Of a stretch of DNA of 64,000 nt, positions 18,801 through 27,100 are shown one piece after another. The translations under genes and the position numbers were made by a program. The notes beneath the pieces were generated by a model. The model did no database searches. It was not told where the DNA came from and was given only the letters and a program-made list of their open reading frames with translations. Positions within the stretch are counted from its first letter, which is position 1; every line of letters starts with the position of its first letter. The DNA comes from Halobellus captivus. GTDB taxonomy: Archaea > Halobacteriota > Halobacteria > Halobacteriales > Haloferacaceae. The stretch spans positions 937,081 to 1,001,080 of the forward strand of contig NZ_VJXQ01000001.1 of NCBI RefSeq assembly GCF_007655485.1, written 5' to 3'.

Positions 18801-20741
18801 TCAGTCGTCGGCGTCGGACTCGATCTCGGTCCGCGAAACGCGGCGGCTCGCGCGCTCGATGAACTCGTCGGGGAGTTCGTCGATTTCGCCCGCCTGCACG
18901 CCCCAGAGGTGCGCGTAGAGGTCGTCGTTTTCGAGCAGTTCCTCGTGGGTGCCGCGCTCGGCGATCTCGCCGTCTTCGAGGACGACGATCTGCTCGGCAT
19001 CCTTGATCGTCGAGAGCCGGTGGGCGATGCTGAACGTCGTTCGGTTCTCGGTGAGGCGGTCGAGCGACCGCTGGATGAGCATTTCCGTCTCGGTGTCGAC
19101 GTCGGAAGTCGCCTCGTCGAGCACGAGGATTTCCGGGTCGCGGAGGACCGCGCGGGCGATCGAGAGCCGCTGGCGCTGGCCGCCGGAGAGCTTCACGCCG
19201 CGCTCGCCGATCTCGGTGTCGTAGCCGTCCGGCAGTTTCCGGATGAACTCGTGGGCCTCGGCGGCCTTGGCGGCCTCGACGACGTCCCCGTGCGTCGCCC
19301 CGAACGTCCCGTAGCGGATGTTTTCCTCCACCGTTCCGTAGAACATGAACGTGTCCTGGCTGACGTAGCCGATCGAGCGCCTGAGGCTCGGAATCGTCAC
19401 GTCGCGGACGTCGGTATCGTCGATGGAGATCGATCCCTCGTCGACATCGTACATCCGGAGCAAAAGCTTGAGCACGGTCGATTTCCCGGCGCCCGTCGGA
19501 CCGACCAGCGCGAGCGTCTCCCCGCCCTCAACGGTGAAAGAGACGTCCTCGATGATCGTCTCGTCGGCGTCGTAACCGAAACTCACGTCGTCGTAGACGA
19601 CCCGTCCGTCCGCGACGAGGAGTTCCTCGGCGTCCGGATCCTCGGCGATCTGGGCGGGTTCGTCCATCAGGCCGAAGATCCGCGCGGCGGAGGCGTACGC
19701 GCGCTGGTACATATTGATGATCTGGCCGAACTGCGCCATCGGCCAGATGAACCGCTGGGTGAAGAGGATGAACCCGACGAACTCGCCGGGCGTGAGCCCG
19801 CCGGAGAAGAACAGCGGTGCGCTGCCGGTCTCCCGGTAGGTGAGTACCCAGATCCCGCCGATGAAGAACGTGAGGATGAAGCCGATGCCCGAGAGAAGCC
19901 GGAGGCCGGGGAAGAACTTGATCCGCGTGCCGATCGCGTCCCAGTTGGCGTCGAAGTAGTCCTGTGAGACGCCGTCGACGCGATCGGATTCGAAGTCCTC
20001 GGTGTTCGAGGACTTGATCACCTGGATGCCGCCGAGGTTGTTTTCGAGCCGGGAGTTCAACTGCCCGACCGACGAGCGGACGTCGGCGTACTTGGGCTGG
20101 ATCGTCTGCACGAAGCGGTAGGTGAAGAACCCGATCAAGGGAACGACGGTGAGCGTGACAACGGCCAACTGCCAGTTCCAGTACAGGAGGATCGCCGCGA
20201 TGCCGATCACCATCACGCCGAGGCGGAACGCCGAGTTCATCCCGTCGTTGAGGAACCGCTCTAGCCTGTTGACGTCGTTCGAGAGGATCGACATCATCTC
20301 GCCGGTCTGCTTGTCGGCGAAAAAGTCCATATTCAGCCGCTGCATCTTGTCGTAGGTGTCGGTCCGGACGGCGTGTTGGATGTGTTGGGCGAAGGAGTTC
20401 CACCCCCAGTTCCGCGTCCAGTGGAACGCCGCCCCGCCGAAGAACGAGAGCGCGATGAGCCCGGCGGCGAGATAGAGCTGTCCGGTCTGCGTCGTCGGCA
20501 GCCACGCGTCGGGGACGAGCCACAGCGAGAACGGGCGCTCGTCGAAGAAGATCGAGTCGACCGCGACCGTCAGGAGGACCGGCGGGAGCAGGTCGAGCAA
20601 GCGCGCGACGATGCTGGACGCCAGGCCGACCACGAACGCGAAGGCGTTCTCGCGGCCGTACTCGTCGAAGAGGCGGCGCATCGGGTTTTCCGCGCGCTCG
20701 CGCTGTTGCTCGAAGGGGTCGTCCTCGGCGGGGCTGACCAT
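18801..20741 (-). CDS. ABC transporter, fused permease and ATPase (exporter type)
   Basis: A homodimeric-type ABC exporter half. The N-terminal ~350 residues form six transmembrane helices (start around 'AFVVGLASSIVARLLDLL'). The C-terminal nucleotide-binding domain has Walker A GPTGAGKST, an 'SIGYVSQDTFMF' Q-loop, signature LSGGQRQRLSI, Walker B ILVLDEATSDVD and the switch histidine in IAHRLST. The start ATG (MVSPAEDDPFEQQ) is preceded in frame by a GTG. Substrate is not predictable; such proteins export lipids or drugs. Its upstream region holds a 21-bp tandem repeat array. Confidence 0.92.
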   Translation of the reverse strand: MVSPAEDDPFEQQRERAENPMRRLFDEYGRENAFAFVVGLASSIVARLLDLLPPVLLTVAVDSIFFDERPFSLWLVPDAWLPTTQTGQLYLAAGLIALSFFGGAAFHWTRNWGWNSFAQHIQHAVRTDTYDKMQRLNMDFFADKQTGEMMSILSNDVNRLERFLNDGMNSAFRLGVMVIGIAAILLYWNWQLAVVTLTVVPLIGFFTYRFVQTIQPKYADVRSSVGQLNSRLENNLGGIQVIKSSNTEDFESDRVDGVSQDYFDANWDAIGTRIKFFPGLRLLSGIGFILTFFIGGIWVLTYRETGSAPLFFSGGLTPGEFVGFILFTQRFIWPMAQFGQIINMYQRAYASAARIFGLMDEPAQIAEDPDAEELLVADGRVVYDDVSFGYDADETIIEDVSFTVEGGETLALVGPTGAGKSTVLKLLLRMYDVDEGSISIDDTDVRDVTIPSLRRSIGYVSQDTFMFYGTVEENIRYGTFGATHGDVVEAAKAAEAHEFIRKLPDGYDTEIGERGVKLSGGQRQRLSIARAVLRDPEILVLDEATSDVDTETEMLIQRSLDRLTENRTTFSIAHRLSTIKDAEQIVVLEDGEIAERGTHEELLENDDLYAHLWGVQAGEIDELPDEFIERASRRVSRTEIESDADD

Positions 20742-20818
20742 CACCGTGTTTCAGGCCTCGTCGGTACTAAAGGGTTCCATCGATCGACCGACTCGATTTC
20801 GGCGCGATGTCCGTTGTT

Positions 20819-20944
20819 CGAGCGGACGGCGAACGCCGTTGATCCGACAGCGGACGTCGCCGAATCGACAGGTGAACGGATCGGGCCGACAGGCGGTGCC
20901 ATCGAACCCACGGGCGACATCGTCGGGCCTACAGCGAACGCCGT
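20819..20944. repeat. Six degenerate 21-bp tandem repeats upstream of ABC exporter
   Basis: Six consecutive 21-bp units begin at 20819, 20840, 20861, 20882, 20903 and 20924. Most share a core like CCGACAGGCG (for example CGGGCCGACAGGCGGTGCC and CGGGCCTACAGCGAACGCC). Units 1 and 6 end in the same GCGAACGCCGT. In one minus-strand frame they would encode a heptapeptide-like repeat (SPVGSMA, PPVGPIR), but that frame has no convincing gene. The last unit overlaps the stop of the 92-aa gene. Confidence 0.8.
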
Positions 20945-21207
20945 TCGACGCGGGGGTCGAGTCCGGCGGCGTCGAGGTCGTCCCGAATTCGCGCACGGAG
21001 CGGCTCGGGGACCGTGTCGCGGCCGACGGGGACGGCCGTCTCGCCGTCGCCTTTCACCTTCCAGTAGAGGACGCACTCGGATGGGCCGTAGAACTCGATG
21101 CTGTAGCGGTCGTCCGCGCCGCGGTAGTGAACCCGCGCGGCGTACCCCTCCACGTGCCAGCCGTCGAGGGCGGCCAGGGCGTCGAGCGCGCTGGTCGGAT
21201 CGCTCAT
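20929..21207 (-). CDS. Conserved hypothetical protein, 92 aa
   Basis: A small soluble protein starting MSDPTSALDALAALDGWHVEG, with an alternating beta-strand pattern (YAARVHYRGADDRYSIEFYG, ECVLYWKVKGDGETAV) and a C-terminal helix (PLRARIRDDLDAAGLD). I see no catalytic motif. The fold looks like a single small alpha/beta domain, and it resembles uncharacterised haloarchaeal proteins. The ATG at 21207 is chosen because upstream in-frame residues are arginine/proline-rich shadow sequence. The gene lies 50 bp downstream of the DUF192 gene on the same strand. Confidence 0.75.
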   Translation of the reverse strand: MSDPTSALDALAALDGWHVEGYAARVHYRGADDRYSIEFYGPSECVLYWKVKGDGETAVPVGRDTVPEPLRARIRDDLDAAGLDPRVERRSL

Positions 21208-21257
21208 ACGTGAAGGGCGAGTCCCGGGGCTCCTCGGGCTTTCGGTTCCGCCGCGTG

Positions 21258-21785
21258 TCACGCCCCGTCCGCTGGCGGTCCCCACTCGCCGTCGGCGCGG
21301 ACGCGGTCGCCGACCTCGACGCCGCGCTCGACGGTGTAGTTGTACGGCACTTCGAGCACATACTGACCGCGGCCGCGGTAGCGGGTCAGATCGTCGTTAG
21401 CCGTTCCGTCGGGCGGCAGTTCGGCGTGGTGGATCGCGGTGATCGTCCCCTCGCTGTCGACGAAGACGATGTCGATCGGGAACGCCATATCCCGCATCAC
21501 GTAGGCGTAATCGCCCGCCTCGTCGTGGACGAAGAGCATCCCCTCGTTCGGTCCGAGGGAGTCGGTCTCACTGAGTCCGGTGTAGCGCTTCGACTGCGTG
21601 TCGGCGATCCGGGCGGTCACCGTCGCGAGCGTCTCGTCGGTATCGTCGTCGACGAGTGTTACTGTTGTCCGGTTGTACTCGCCGGTCGGGAGAAGTCCGG
21701 GATTGCTCGCGACGGCGACGACGCCGACCGCGAGGAGGACGGCGACGGCGAGGATGACGGTAGCGAGTCGTGACCGATCGGCCAT
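21258..21785 (-). CDS. DUF192 family secreted/membrane-anchored protein
   Basis: The first ~28 residues form an uncleaved signal anchor (LATVILAVAVLLAVGVVAVA). The DUF192 domain follows with 'ARIADTQSKRYTGLSETDSL', 'GMLFVHDEAGDYAYVMRDM', AFPIDIVFVDSEG and 'YVLEVPYNYTVERGVEVGD'. DUF192 proteins are extracytoplasmic and of unknown biochemical function. The ATG start (MADRSRLATVIL) sits 88 bp before the divergent tRNA-Val gene. The 175-aa length is typical. Confidence 0.9.
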   Translation of the reverse strand: MADRSRLATVILAVAVLLAVGVVAVASNPGLLPTGEYNRTTVTLVDDDTDETLATVTARIADTQSKRYTGLSETDSLGPNEGMLFVHDEAGDYAYVMRDMAFPIDIVFVDSEGTITAIHHAELPPDGTANDDLTRYRGRGQYVLEVPYNYTVERGVEVGDRVRADGEWGPPADGA

Positions 21786-21872
21786 ATCGTGTAGTCCGAG
21801 CGCGTGGGCGTAAGGATTCCGCCGTTCGGGATTGGAAACCGTTATACCCGCGTGCGGACTTCTTCGACGTGC

Positions 21873-21945
21873 GGGCTCGTGGTCTAGTGGTTATGACGCT
21901 TCCCTTACAAGGAAGAGATCGGTGGTTCGACTCCGCCCGAGCCCA
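21873..21945 (+). tRNA. tRNA-Val (anticodon TAC)
   Basis: A cloverleaf can be folded by eye. The acceptor stem pairs GGGCTCG (21873-21879) with CGAGCCC (21938-21944), with discriminator A at 21945. The anticodon arm is CTTCC-CTTACAA-GGAAG, which puts TAC in the loop. The T arm is GGTGG-TTCGACT-CCGCC. The CCA end is not encoded. Its 3' end is the integration target of the genomic island that follows. Confidence 0.93.
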
Positions 21946-21972
21946 TACGTATCACGCACGGTTTCTAAGGCA
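21932..21972 (+). repeat. Left attachment site (attL), 41-bp direct repeat
   Basis: This 41-bp segment runs from the T loop/T stem of tRNA-Val to 27 bp past its end (TCCGCCCGAGCCCATACGTA onward). It recurs without mismatch at 50883-50923. Because it includes the tRNA 3' terminus, integration leaves a complete tRNA gene at this end. The copies diverge immediately on both sides. Confidence 0.9.
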
Positions 21973-22427
21973 CCGATTTCATCGCGTAGAAGCGATATAG
22001 CCCAATTTTCCCAATTTTTGTCGCCGTAGCGACGGGGTTCGATTTTCCCGAACCCAATCGTTTGTCGACTGGCCCCCGCCTCCGTCCGAGGTTCTGCGTT
22101 ATCCGAACGCGCGCTGGAGTATCAATGTATCGGGGCTGTGTTCAGATTAGCTGGCTGGACGGCAAACGCTTGAGTTCTATCGCGCCGAATGGCCTATGAG
22201 TGCCGAGCCAGCTTTCTATCCATCCATTTGCAGGAAGAATGGACAACGTCATAGAATCGCGTCTGCAACCTTCTAAGAAAGGATAATCGTGACCAAAAAC
22301 CGAATAGAGAACATTCTGAGAGGTCACATAGGTCTTGTTATCGGTCCTACTGTTTCACTACACGAAACCAGACATAGCGACCTTCCTGTCAGAAAATGCT
22401 TAGTGAATCGGATAGGAACCGGGTTGT
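21973..22427. other. Non-coding left end of island
   Basis: No credible gene is seen between attL and the PLD nuclease gene. The first ~100 bp contain T-rich runs (CCCAATTTTCCCAATTTTTG) and a small hairpin, GTCGCCGTAGCGAC, which could end tRNA transcription. Beyond about 22140 the sequence is A+T-rich, with only short frames of shadow composition. Confidence 0.5.
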
Positions 22428-23588
22428 ATGAAAGTGTCTTTTGTCGGTCAAGGATTCGAGAATTCTGATAATCCAATAGGCGTCCTACTCAACGAGTCAT
22501 TTGCCGATGAGAGCTATACGAAATTCCTCTCCCTCGTCGCCTTTGCTCGTTCATCTGGAATCCGAAATCTAAGTGGGGTAATACAACAGTCAAAGGAGAA
22601 TATCGATGAATTTCAAGTTATTGTCGGTATTGATCAAAAAGGAACCACAAAAGAAGCGTTAGAAGACTTATTAGAGTTAGATATTGGTGCAAGTGTATTC
22701 TATACTAGGTCTCCAAGCACATTCCATCCAAAAATTTACGTTTTTGAGGGGCCCGATAACGGGAGAGTGATTGTTGGTTCTTCTAATCTAACCAATTCAG
22801 GTCTATTTCGAAACGTGGAATCATCGATTCTTGTCGATTTCGAAAAACCCGATGAGGATGGAGAGGCGGTAATAACCGATATTCGGGAATACTATCAGCC
22901 GTTGATTTCAGGGACTAGTCCTAATGTCCATAAATTATCTACTGATTTGATTAATATGCTATACGAAAGCAACCTCGTAGATAGTGAAGTAGATACTAGG
23001 GGCAATTCTGAGTCATCAGCTTCGGGCCAAAGCGACACATCTGATGAAGTCCGCGACCTGTTCCCCCCGATAGATGTTGCTCGTCCACCAGCAGAACACT
23101 CAGGCCCTGGACTCTCAGACTCAGAGGTTCGTCAGGTAGAGGAGATGGATACGGGACGAGGACCTCTACTGTGGGAAAAGCCAGATTTACCTCGATCAGA
23201 TGCTCAAGATCCTAGAGCTAGCCACGTAACTGGGCAATTGCGATTTAGTCAAGCTGGTTGGGAAGTTTCTGGGGATGTTATTGACCAAACCACGTACTTC
23301 AGATATGATGTATTTTCAGACTTTGATTGGGAGGAAATTGAGACTAATCCGATTGTTGAATCTGCTCAGGTCATCTTTCACGTAAACCTCGACGATGAGT
23401 ATGAAGGCTATCATCAACTTGAACTCATTCATAAACCAGTCTGGGAAGCTGAACAGCGGAATGTAACGACAATGCTACGGTGGGGTGAATTGAACCAAAA
23501 GGTGAGTGAGTTGGATTTGACCGGAAAGACATTCTACCTTTATCGTCCCGAGAATGGCTCTGAGCCGTACTATATTGTAATTAGATAA
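22428..23588 (+). CDS. PLD-family nuclease, NgoFVII/BfiI-like restriction endonuclease candidate
   Basis: The 386-residue protein has one phospholipase-D-type HKD motif: H100-P-K102 (TFHPKIYVFEG), followed by GRVIVGSSNLTNSG with the conserved Asn at 120. Single-HKD PLD nucleases such as BfiI dimerise to form one active site and cut DNA without metal. Residues 180-250 are a polar linker. The C-terminal ~125 residues (FRYDVFSDFDWEEIE ... KTFYLYRPENG) are beta-rich and resemble the B3-like DNA-recognition domain of NgoFVII/BfiI-type enzymes, although I infer this from pattern only. It has no adjacent methyltransferase on its own strand, and it is convergent with the TBP-like gene 9 bp away. A+T-rich codon use suggests transfer. 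Confidence 0.75.
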   Translation: MKVSFVGQGFENSDNPIGVLLNESFADESYTKFLSLVAFARSSGIRNLSGVIQQSKENIDEFQVIVGIDQKGTTKEALEDLLELDIGASVFYTRSPSTFHPKIYVFEGPDNGRVIVGSSNLTNSGLFRNVESSILVDFEKPDEDGEAVITDIREYYQPLISGTSPNVHKLSTDLINMLYESNLVDSEVDTRGNSESSASGQSDTSDEVRDLFPPIDVARPPAEHSGPGLSDSEVRQVEEMDTGRGPLLWEKPDLPRSDAQDPRASHVTGQLRFSQAGWEVSGDVIDQTTYFRYDVFSDFDWEEIETNPIVESAQVIFHVNLDDEYEGYHQLELIHKPVWEAEQRNVTTMLRWGELNQKVSELDLTGKTFYLYRPENGSEPYYIVIR

Positions 23589-23597
23589 GATCTATTC

Positions 23598-24152
23598 CTA
23601 CATTTGCAGCTCATCCAATTGTTGCTTAAGTTTCGAGATGACACGGTTGACTGCTTCTTCCCCGACAGAGGTATTGATGACACATTTACCCGATGCAGAG
23701 ATTGTCATTGTACAGTTAATATCTGATGGGTGATAGACGATATATGGGAATTGTTCTGGCTCATACTCGGCTTCCTCTCCTAGCCAAATATCAAGTTGAG
23801 TGACATTGATGTCTCTATCAAGGTCAACTGAATACACATAGTTGGTTACCGAAACGGAGTGCCCGTTCTTCCCGTCGATTATTCCATACTCTATCAGTAT
23901 CTCTAAAAAGCTCTCGTTCGTTCGGTGTAATCCCTCAACTGAATCACTTCCCATAATAGTGTATTTGCCCGAACGATAGAGGCTGATAGTTCCTGTTTCG
24001 CCAGAAAATCGGACTGTAATCCCTTGGCTGGTTCTGTTAACATTCTCGATAGAAGAATTCTCGGCAATATCTTGTAGAACTGCATCAAGGTCCAATTCAC
24101 GACCTAGATTTCCACTTCCGACTACATTCACTACTTCGACTGATTCGGGCAT
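23598..24152 (-). CDS. Divergent TATA-box-binding protein (TBP) homologue
   Basis: The 184-residue protein has the two-repeat TBP architecture. Repeat 1 (about 5-90) starts VEVVNVVGSGNLGRELDLDA and contains SLYRSGKYTIMG. Repeat 2 (about 98-184) contains VSVTNYVYSVDLDRDINVTQ, EYEPEQFPYIVYHPSD and ISASGKCVIN. The YEPEQFP motif of repeat 2 is intact at 130-136, but its counterpart in repeat 1 is lost. The DNA-kinking Phe before each SGK is replaced by Tyr-Arg in repeat 1 and Ser-Ala in repeat 2. DNA bending is therefore likely altered. The gene starts 7 bp after the Type IIG enzyme stop on the same strand, so the two are probably co-transcribed. Haloarchaeal megaplasmids are known to carry extra TBPs, but pairing with a restriction gene is unusual. 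It may be an element-specific initiation factor or a control protein. Confidence 0.8.
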   Translation of the reverse strand: MPESVEVVNVVGSGNLGRELDLDAVLQDIAENSSIENVNRTSQGITVRFSGETGTISLYRSGKYTIMGSDSVEGLHRTNESFLEILIEYGIIDGKNGHSVSVTNYVYSVDLDRDINVTQLDIWLGEEAEYEPEQFPYIVYHPSDINCTMTISASGKCVINTSVGEEAVNRVISKLKQQLDELQM

Positions 24153-24159
24153 TATATTC

Positions 24160-27100
24160 TCAATCTACGATGTCCAACGGTTTCACGGATTCGTGTTGCC
24201 TATTATATCTATGCACATGCTCCTGAACATCTTCTTCCGATAGCCCATAGAGTTCGAATACAGCTTCATTGATTTGCTCCTCTAATTCAGCAATATCTCC
24301 ATCGTTGCGGGTTGAGATATCCTCAGCTAGCTCATCCAGCGCGTTTTGCGCAACTTCGTCATCAAGGGGGACGGGTAGCGAAAGTGTTTGGTTCTTGTGT
24401 AGTTTGGTATCTTGGAGTGCAGTTTGTACATATTCGGCCTTCACGCCGGAGTCAATACCCTCAGAAAGTGATTGACCATCGTCCAAGACTAATGTCGTAT
24501 CCCGGTCCAAATTCTGCTGGACAGATGGTGAAGAAATAAAAGTCGATTCAGGAGTTATTGTCACATCTATAAATTCCGCTCCCTTCTCACGGGCCTTAAG
24601 AATATACGGGTCCGGGAATTGGGGTATCTTCGTTTCAAGGTCTTTCAGGTGAAGAATCTCATTAACCGCAGTTTCAATGCGTTCTTTCAATTCCCCTGTT
24701 GGAACTTTCACCGGCCATTTTGAGATATAGTCTTTAATGTAACTGTAGGCTCTCCCTCTGTGGATTCGAGAATGGTGTTTATGATAATATTCTGTTATAG
24801 CAGAATTCAAAACTCCTGCTATGGAATATCTTTTATCCTCAGCAACGGCAAACGAATAGACCCGCGCATTATGCGGTGCAATAATGCCTTCATCGTCGAA
24901 GCATAGGCTATTTTCGTTCTTTTGATTGCCTGTTAGCAATTTGGGATACGGAAGCGACTCAATATTCTGGCGGCGCATATACCGATACCACCAGAGATCC
25001 TTGTCGAACAAGTCAATGACATCTACATTTGTTCTAATCGCACGACTCAGGTCCTGATACTGGCTTGATGAAAGGTCTGCCTGTCTATAATCACGCTCAC
25101 CATCATTTGTCGTCACATCATCCTCGTCAATTACATCAAGTTCGTAGGCGAGGCGGTTATGAATCTCCTCACGCTCCACGGAGTCCTCGGACAACGTTTC
25201 CAAGACCTTCGCGTCAGAGAAGTATTCCCACGTCTGCTCATATTCTTCTTTCAACTCTCGGGGGCGAATCAATTGCGCTCGCTCGTCACCCTGTTTGTAC
25301 GGGACGAAAACAAGGCGGTTGTCCCAAGAAGGCAACCATCGTTCAACGTCCTGACTACTGATGTCTATCTTCAAAAGCCCCGTTTCTACAGTATATGTTT
25401 CGTCAATCCCGCGCGGAGTAATCGGGAGCGTATCTATTTCACTCAGTTTCTCCTTGCTAATACCCACGATAGGATGAACGATGTATGCATTATCTCCACT
25501 AGTCTGAATTCCCACCATAATTTCATCCCCGACCAAATTCGGTGCATCCTCTGGGGAATTGTTCCGGATAACTCGCCTATCCCCCAGACGCATATCCATT
25601 AGGTCCTCAACCTGGCCCAGAACGTCATACTCACTCATAGGGCAGAACGGCCACACGTCTGCTATCGGCAGCATCTTCGAAACAGAAACACGCTGGCCGT
25701 TTGCCGTGAAACGAGTAGACATCTCCTCACGATAGACTTCACCTCGTTTTACCCATACACGACCTTGGAGGTGTTTGGAATCTATGTCGAAGAACTCGAT
25801 GGTCGGGTGAGGTACCCGCGCTCGGATAGTACTAATCAAAGACTGAACATCCACATTATCGGAGTCATCTGTCTCCTCCCACTGACGAACACGAGTCGAC
25901 AAGATTGAATGCTCATTAGTGAAAGAATCGTCTTCTATGAACGAGTCCCAATCGTCGTTATCGACCTCCTTCTCAACCGTTATTGCCGCGGTGTAGTTCG
26001 TTGCGTCAGGGAATATCGGAACATCGGTAAAGTCGATAATTTCGTGAATCCGATTCTTAGCAAGTAGGGCACGGATTTCCTTTGCACCTGAATTATAGAG
26101 GAAACGGTTTGATACGACGAACCCGAGTTTCCCCCCAGTGTGAAGCATATCGAGACCACGCTCCATAAACTCCATATAGGGGTCTGATTCGCTCCATGCC
26201 GAATAGTAGAGTTGCTGCATCCGCCGGTTCTGGTCATCCCCAGTATATCGGTTCTGCTTAGCGACCCACGGTGGGTTCCCAATGACGTAGTCATGTGAAA
26301 TATCGTTCTTAATGATAGACGCGAGCACAACGTCCTCAATGAGTTTCAACAGTCGGCCGTCATTGTAGTCGTGACGTAAGTCTTCAACTGTTCCGAGGAA
26401 TCCGTTTGCTGTATCAAGAAAGACATTTGCAATCTGCTCCGTACTGATGTGGGGCTCAAAGTAATCAGTAAAGTATGACTCCAATTCGTCCTGCTCAACC
26501 TCGTAGCGTTCTTGCCGCCCGCCGATTTCTTTGACTGCGTCGAATACGCCGAGTAGCGCTGAGAAGTACTGTTGTTGGTTCTGAATTTCGTTTAGCGTCT
26601 TCTCTTGTACATAACTAAACTCGGGCAGTTCGAATGGGAGGGATTCGAAATCACTTCCTTGACGAATTGGGAGAGGCATCTTGAATTCAATCATTCCCTT
26701 ATCGTGGCTGGCAGTGAGAGTCTGCTGGAGTCCCTCCTCAACTTGACTCTCATCGATAAGTGAGTCGGTGCGGTAAATCGGGAGTCGTTTGAGGACGAAC
26801 CCCGGACCCTCCTGCTCGACTGCTTCCCCGTACTCCGGCAGAATATCGAGCATAAACCGAATCTGGGCTAGCACGACTGCGAACGGATGGATATCTAATC
26901 CAACGAGTCGGGACCGCTCACATAGGTTACGGAGTTCAGTTGCCCAGTTCGTGTCCCCACCACACTGCTCCCGGTATTTTTCTAGGGCTTGTATCAGAAA
27001 CGTACCAGAGCCGCATGAAGGGTCGATAAGCCGTTGCTGACGAAGGTCCCGGTCACTTTCCGCAGGATCGTAACCTGCGGAGTCCAAGACGTATTCTGCC

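Noticed and set aside
21973-22427. Small frames (e.g. 22142-22327 minus) at the island left end
   Set aside because: Too short, no family, no promoter; treated as non-coding.
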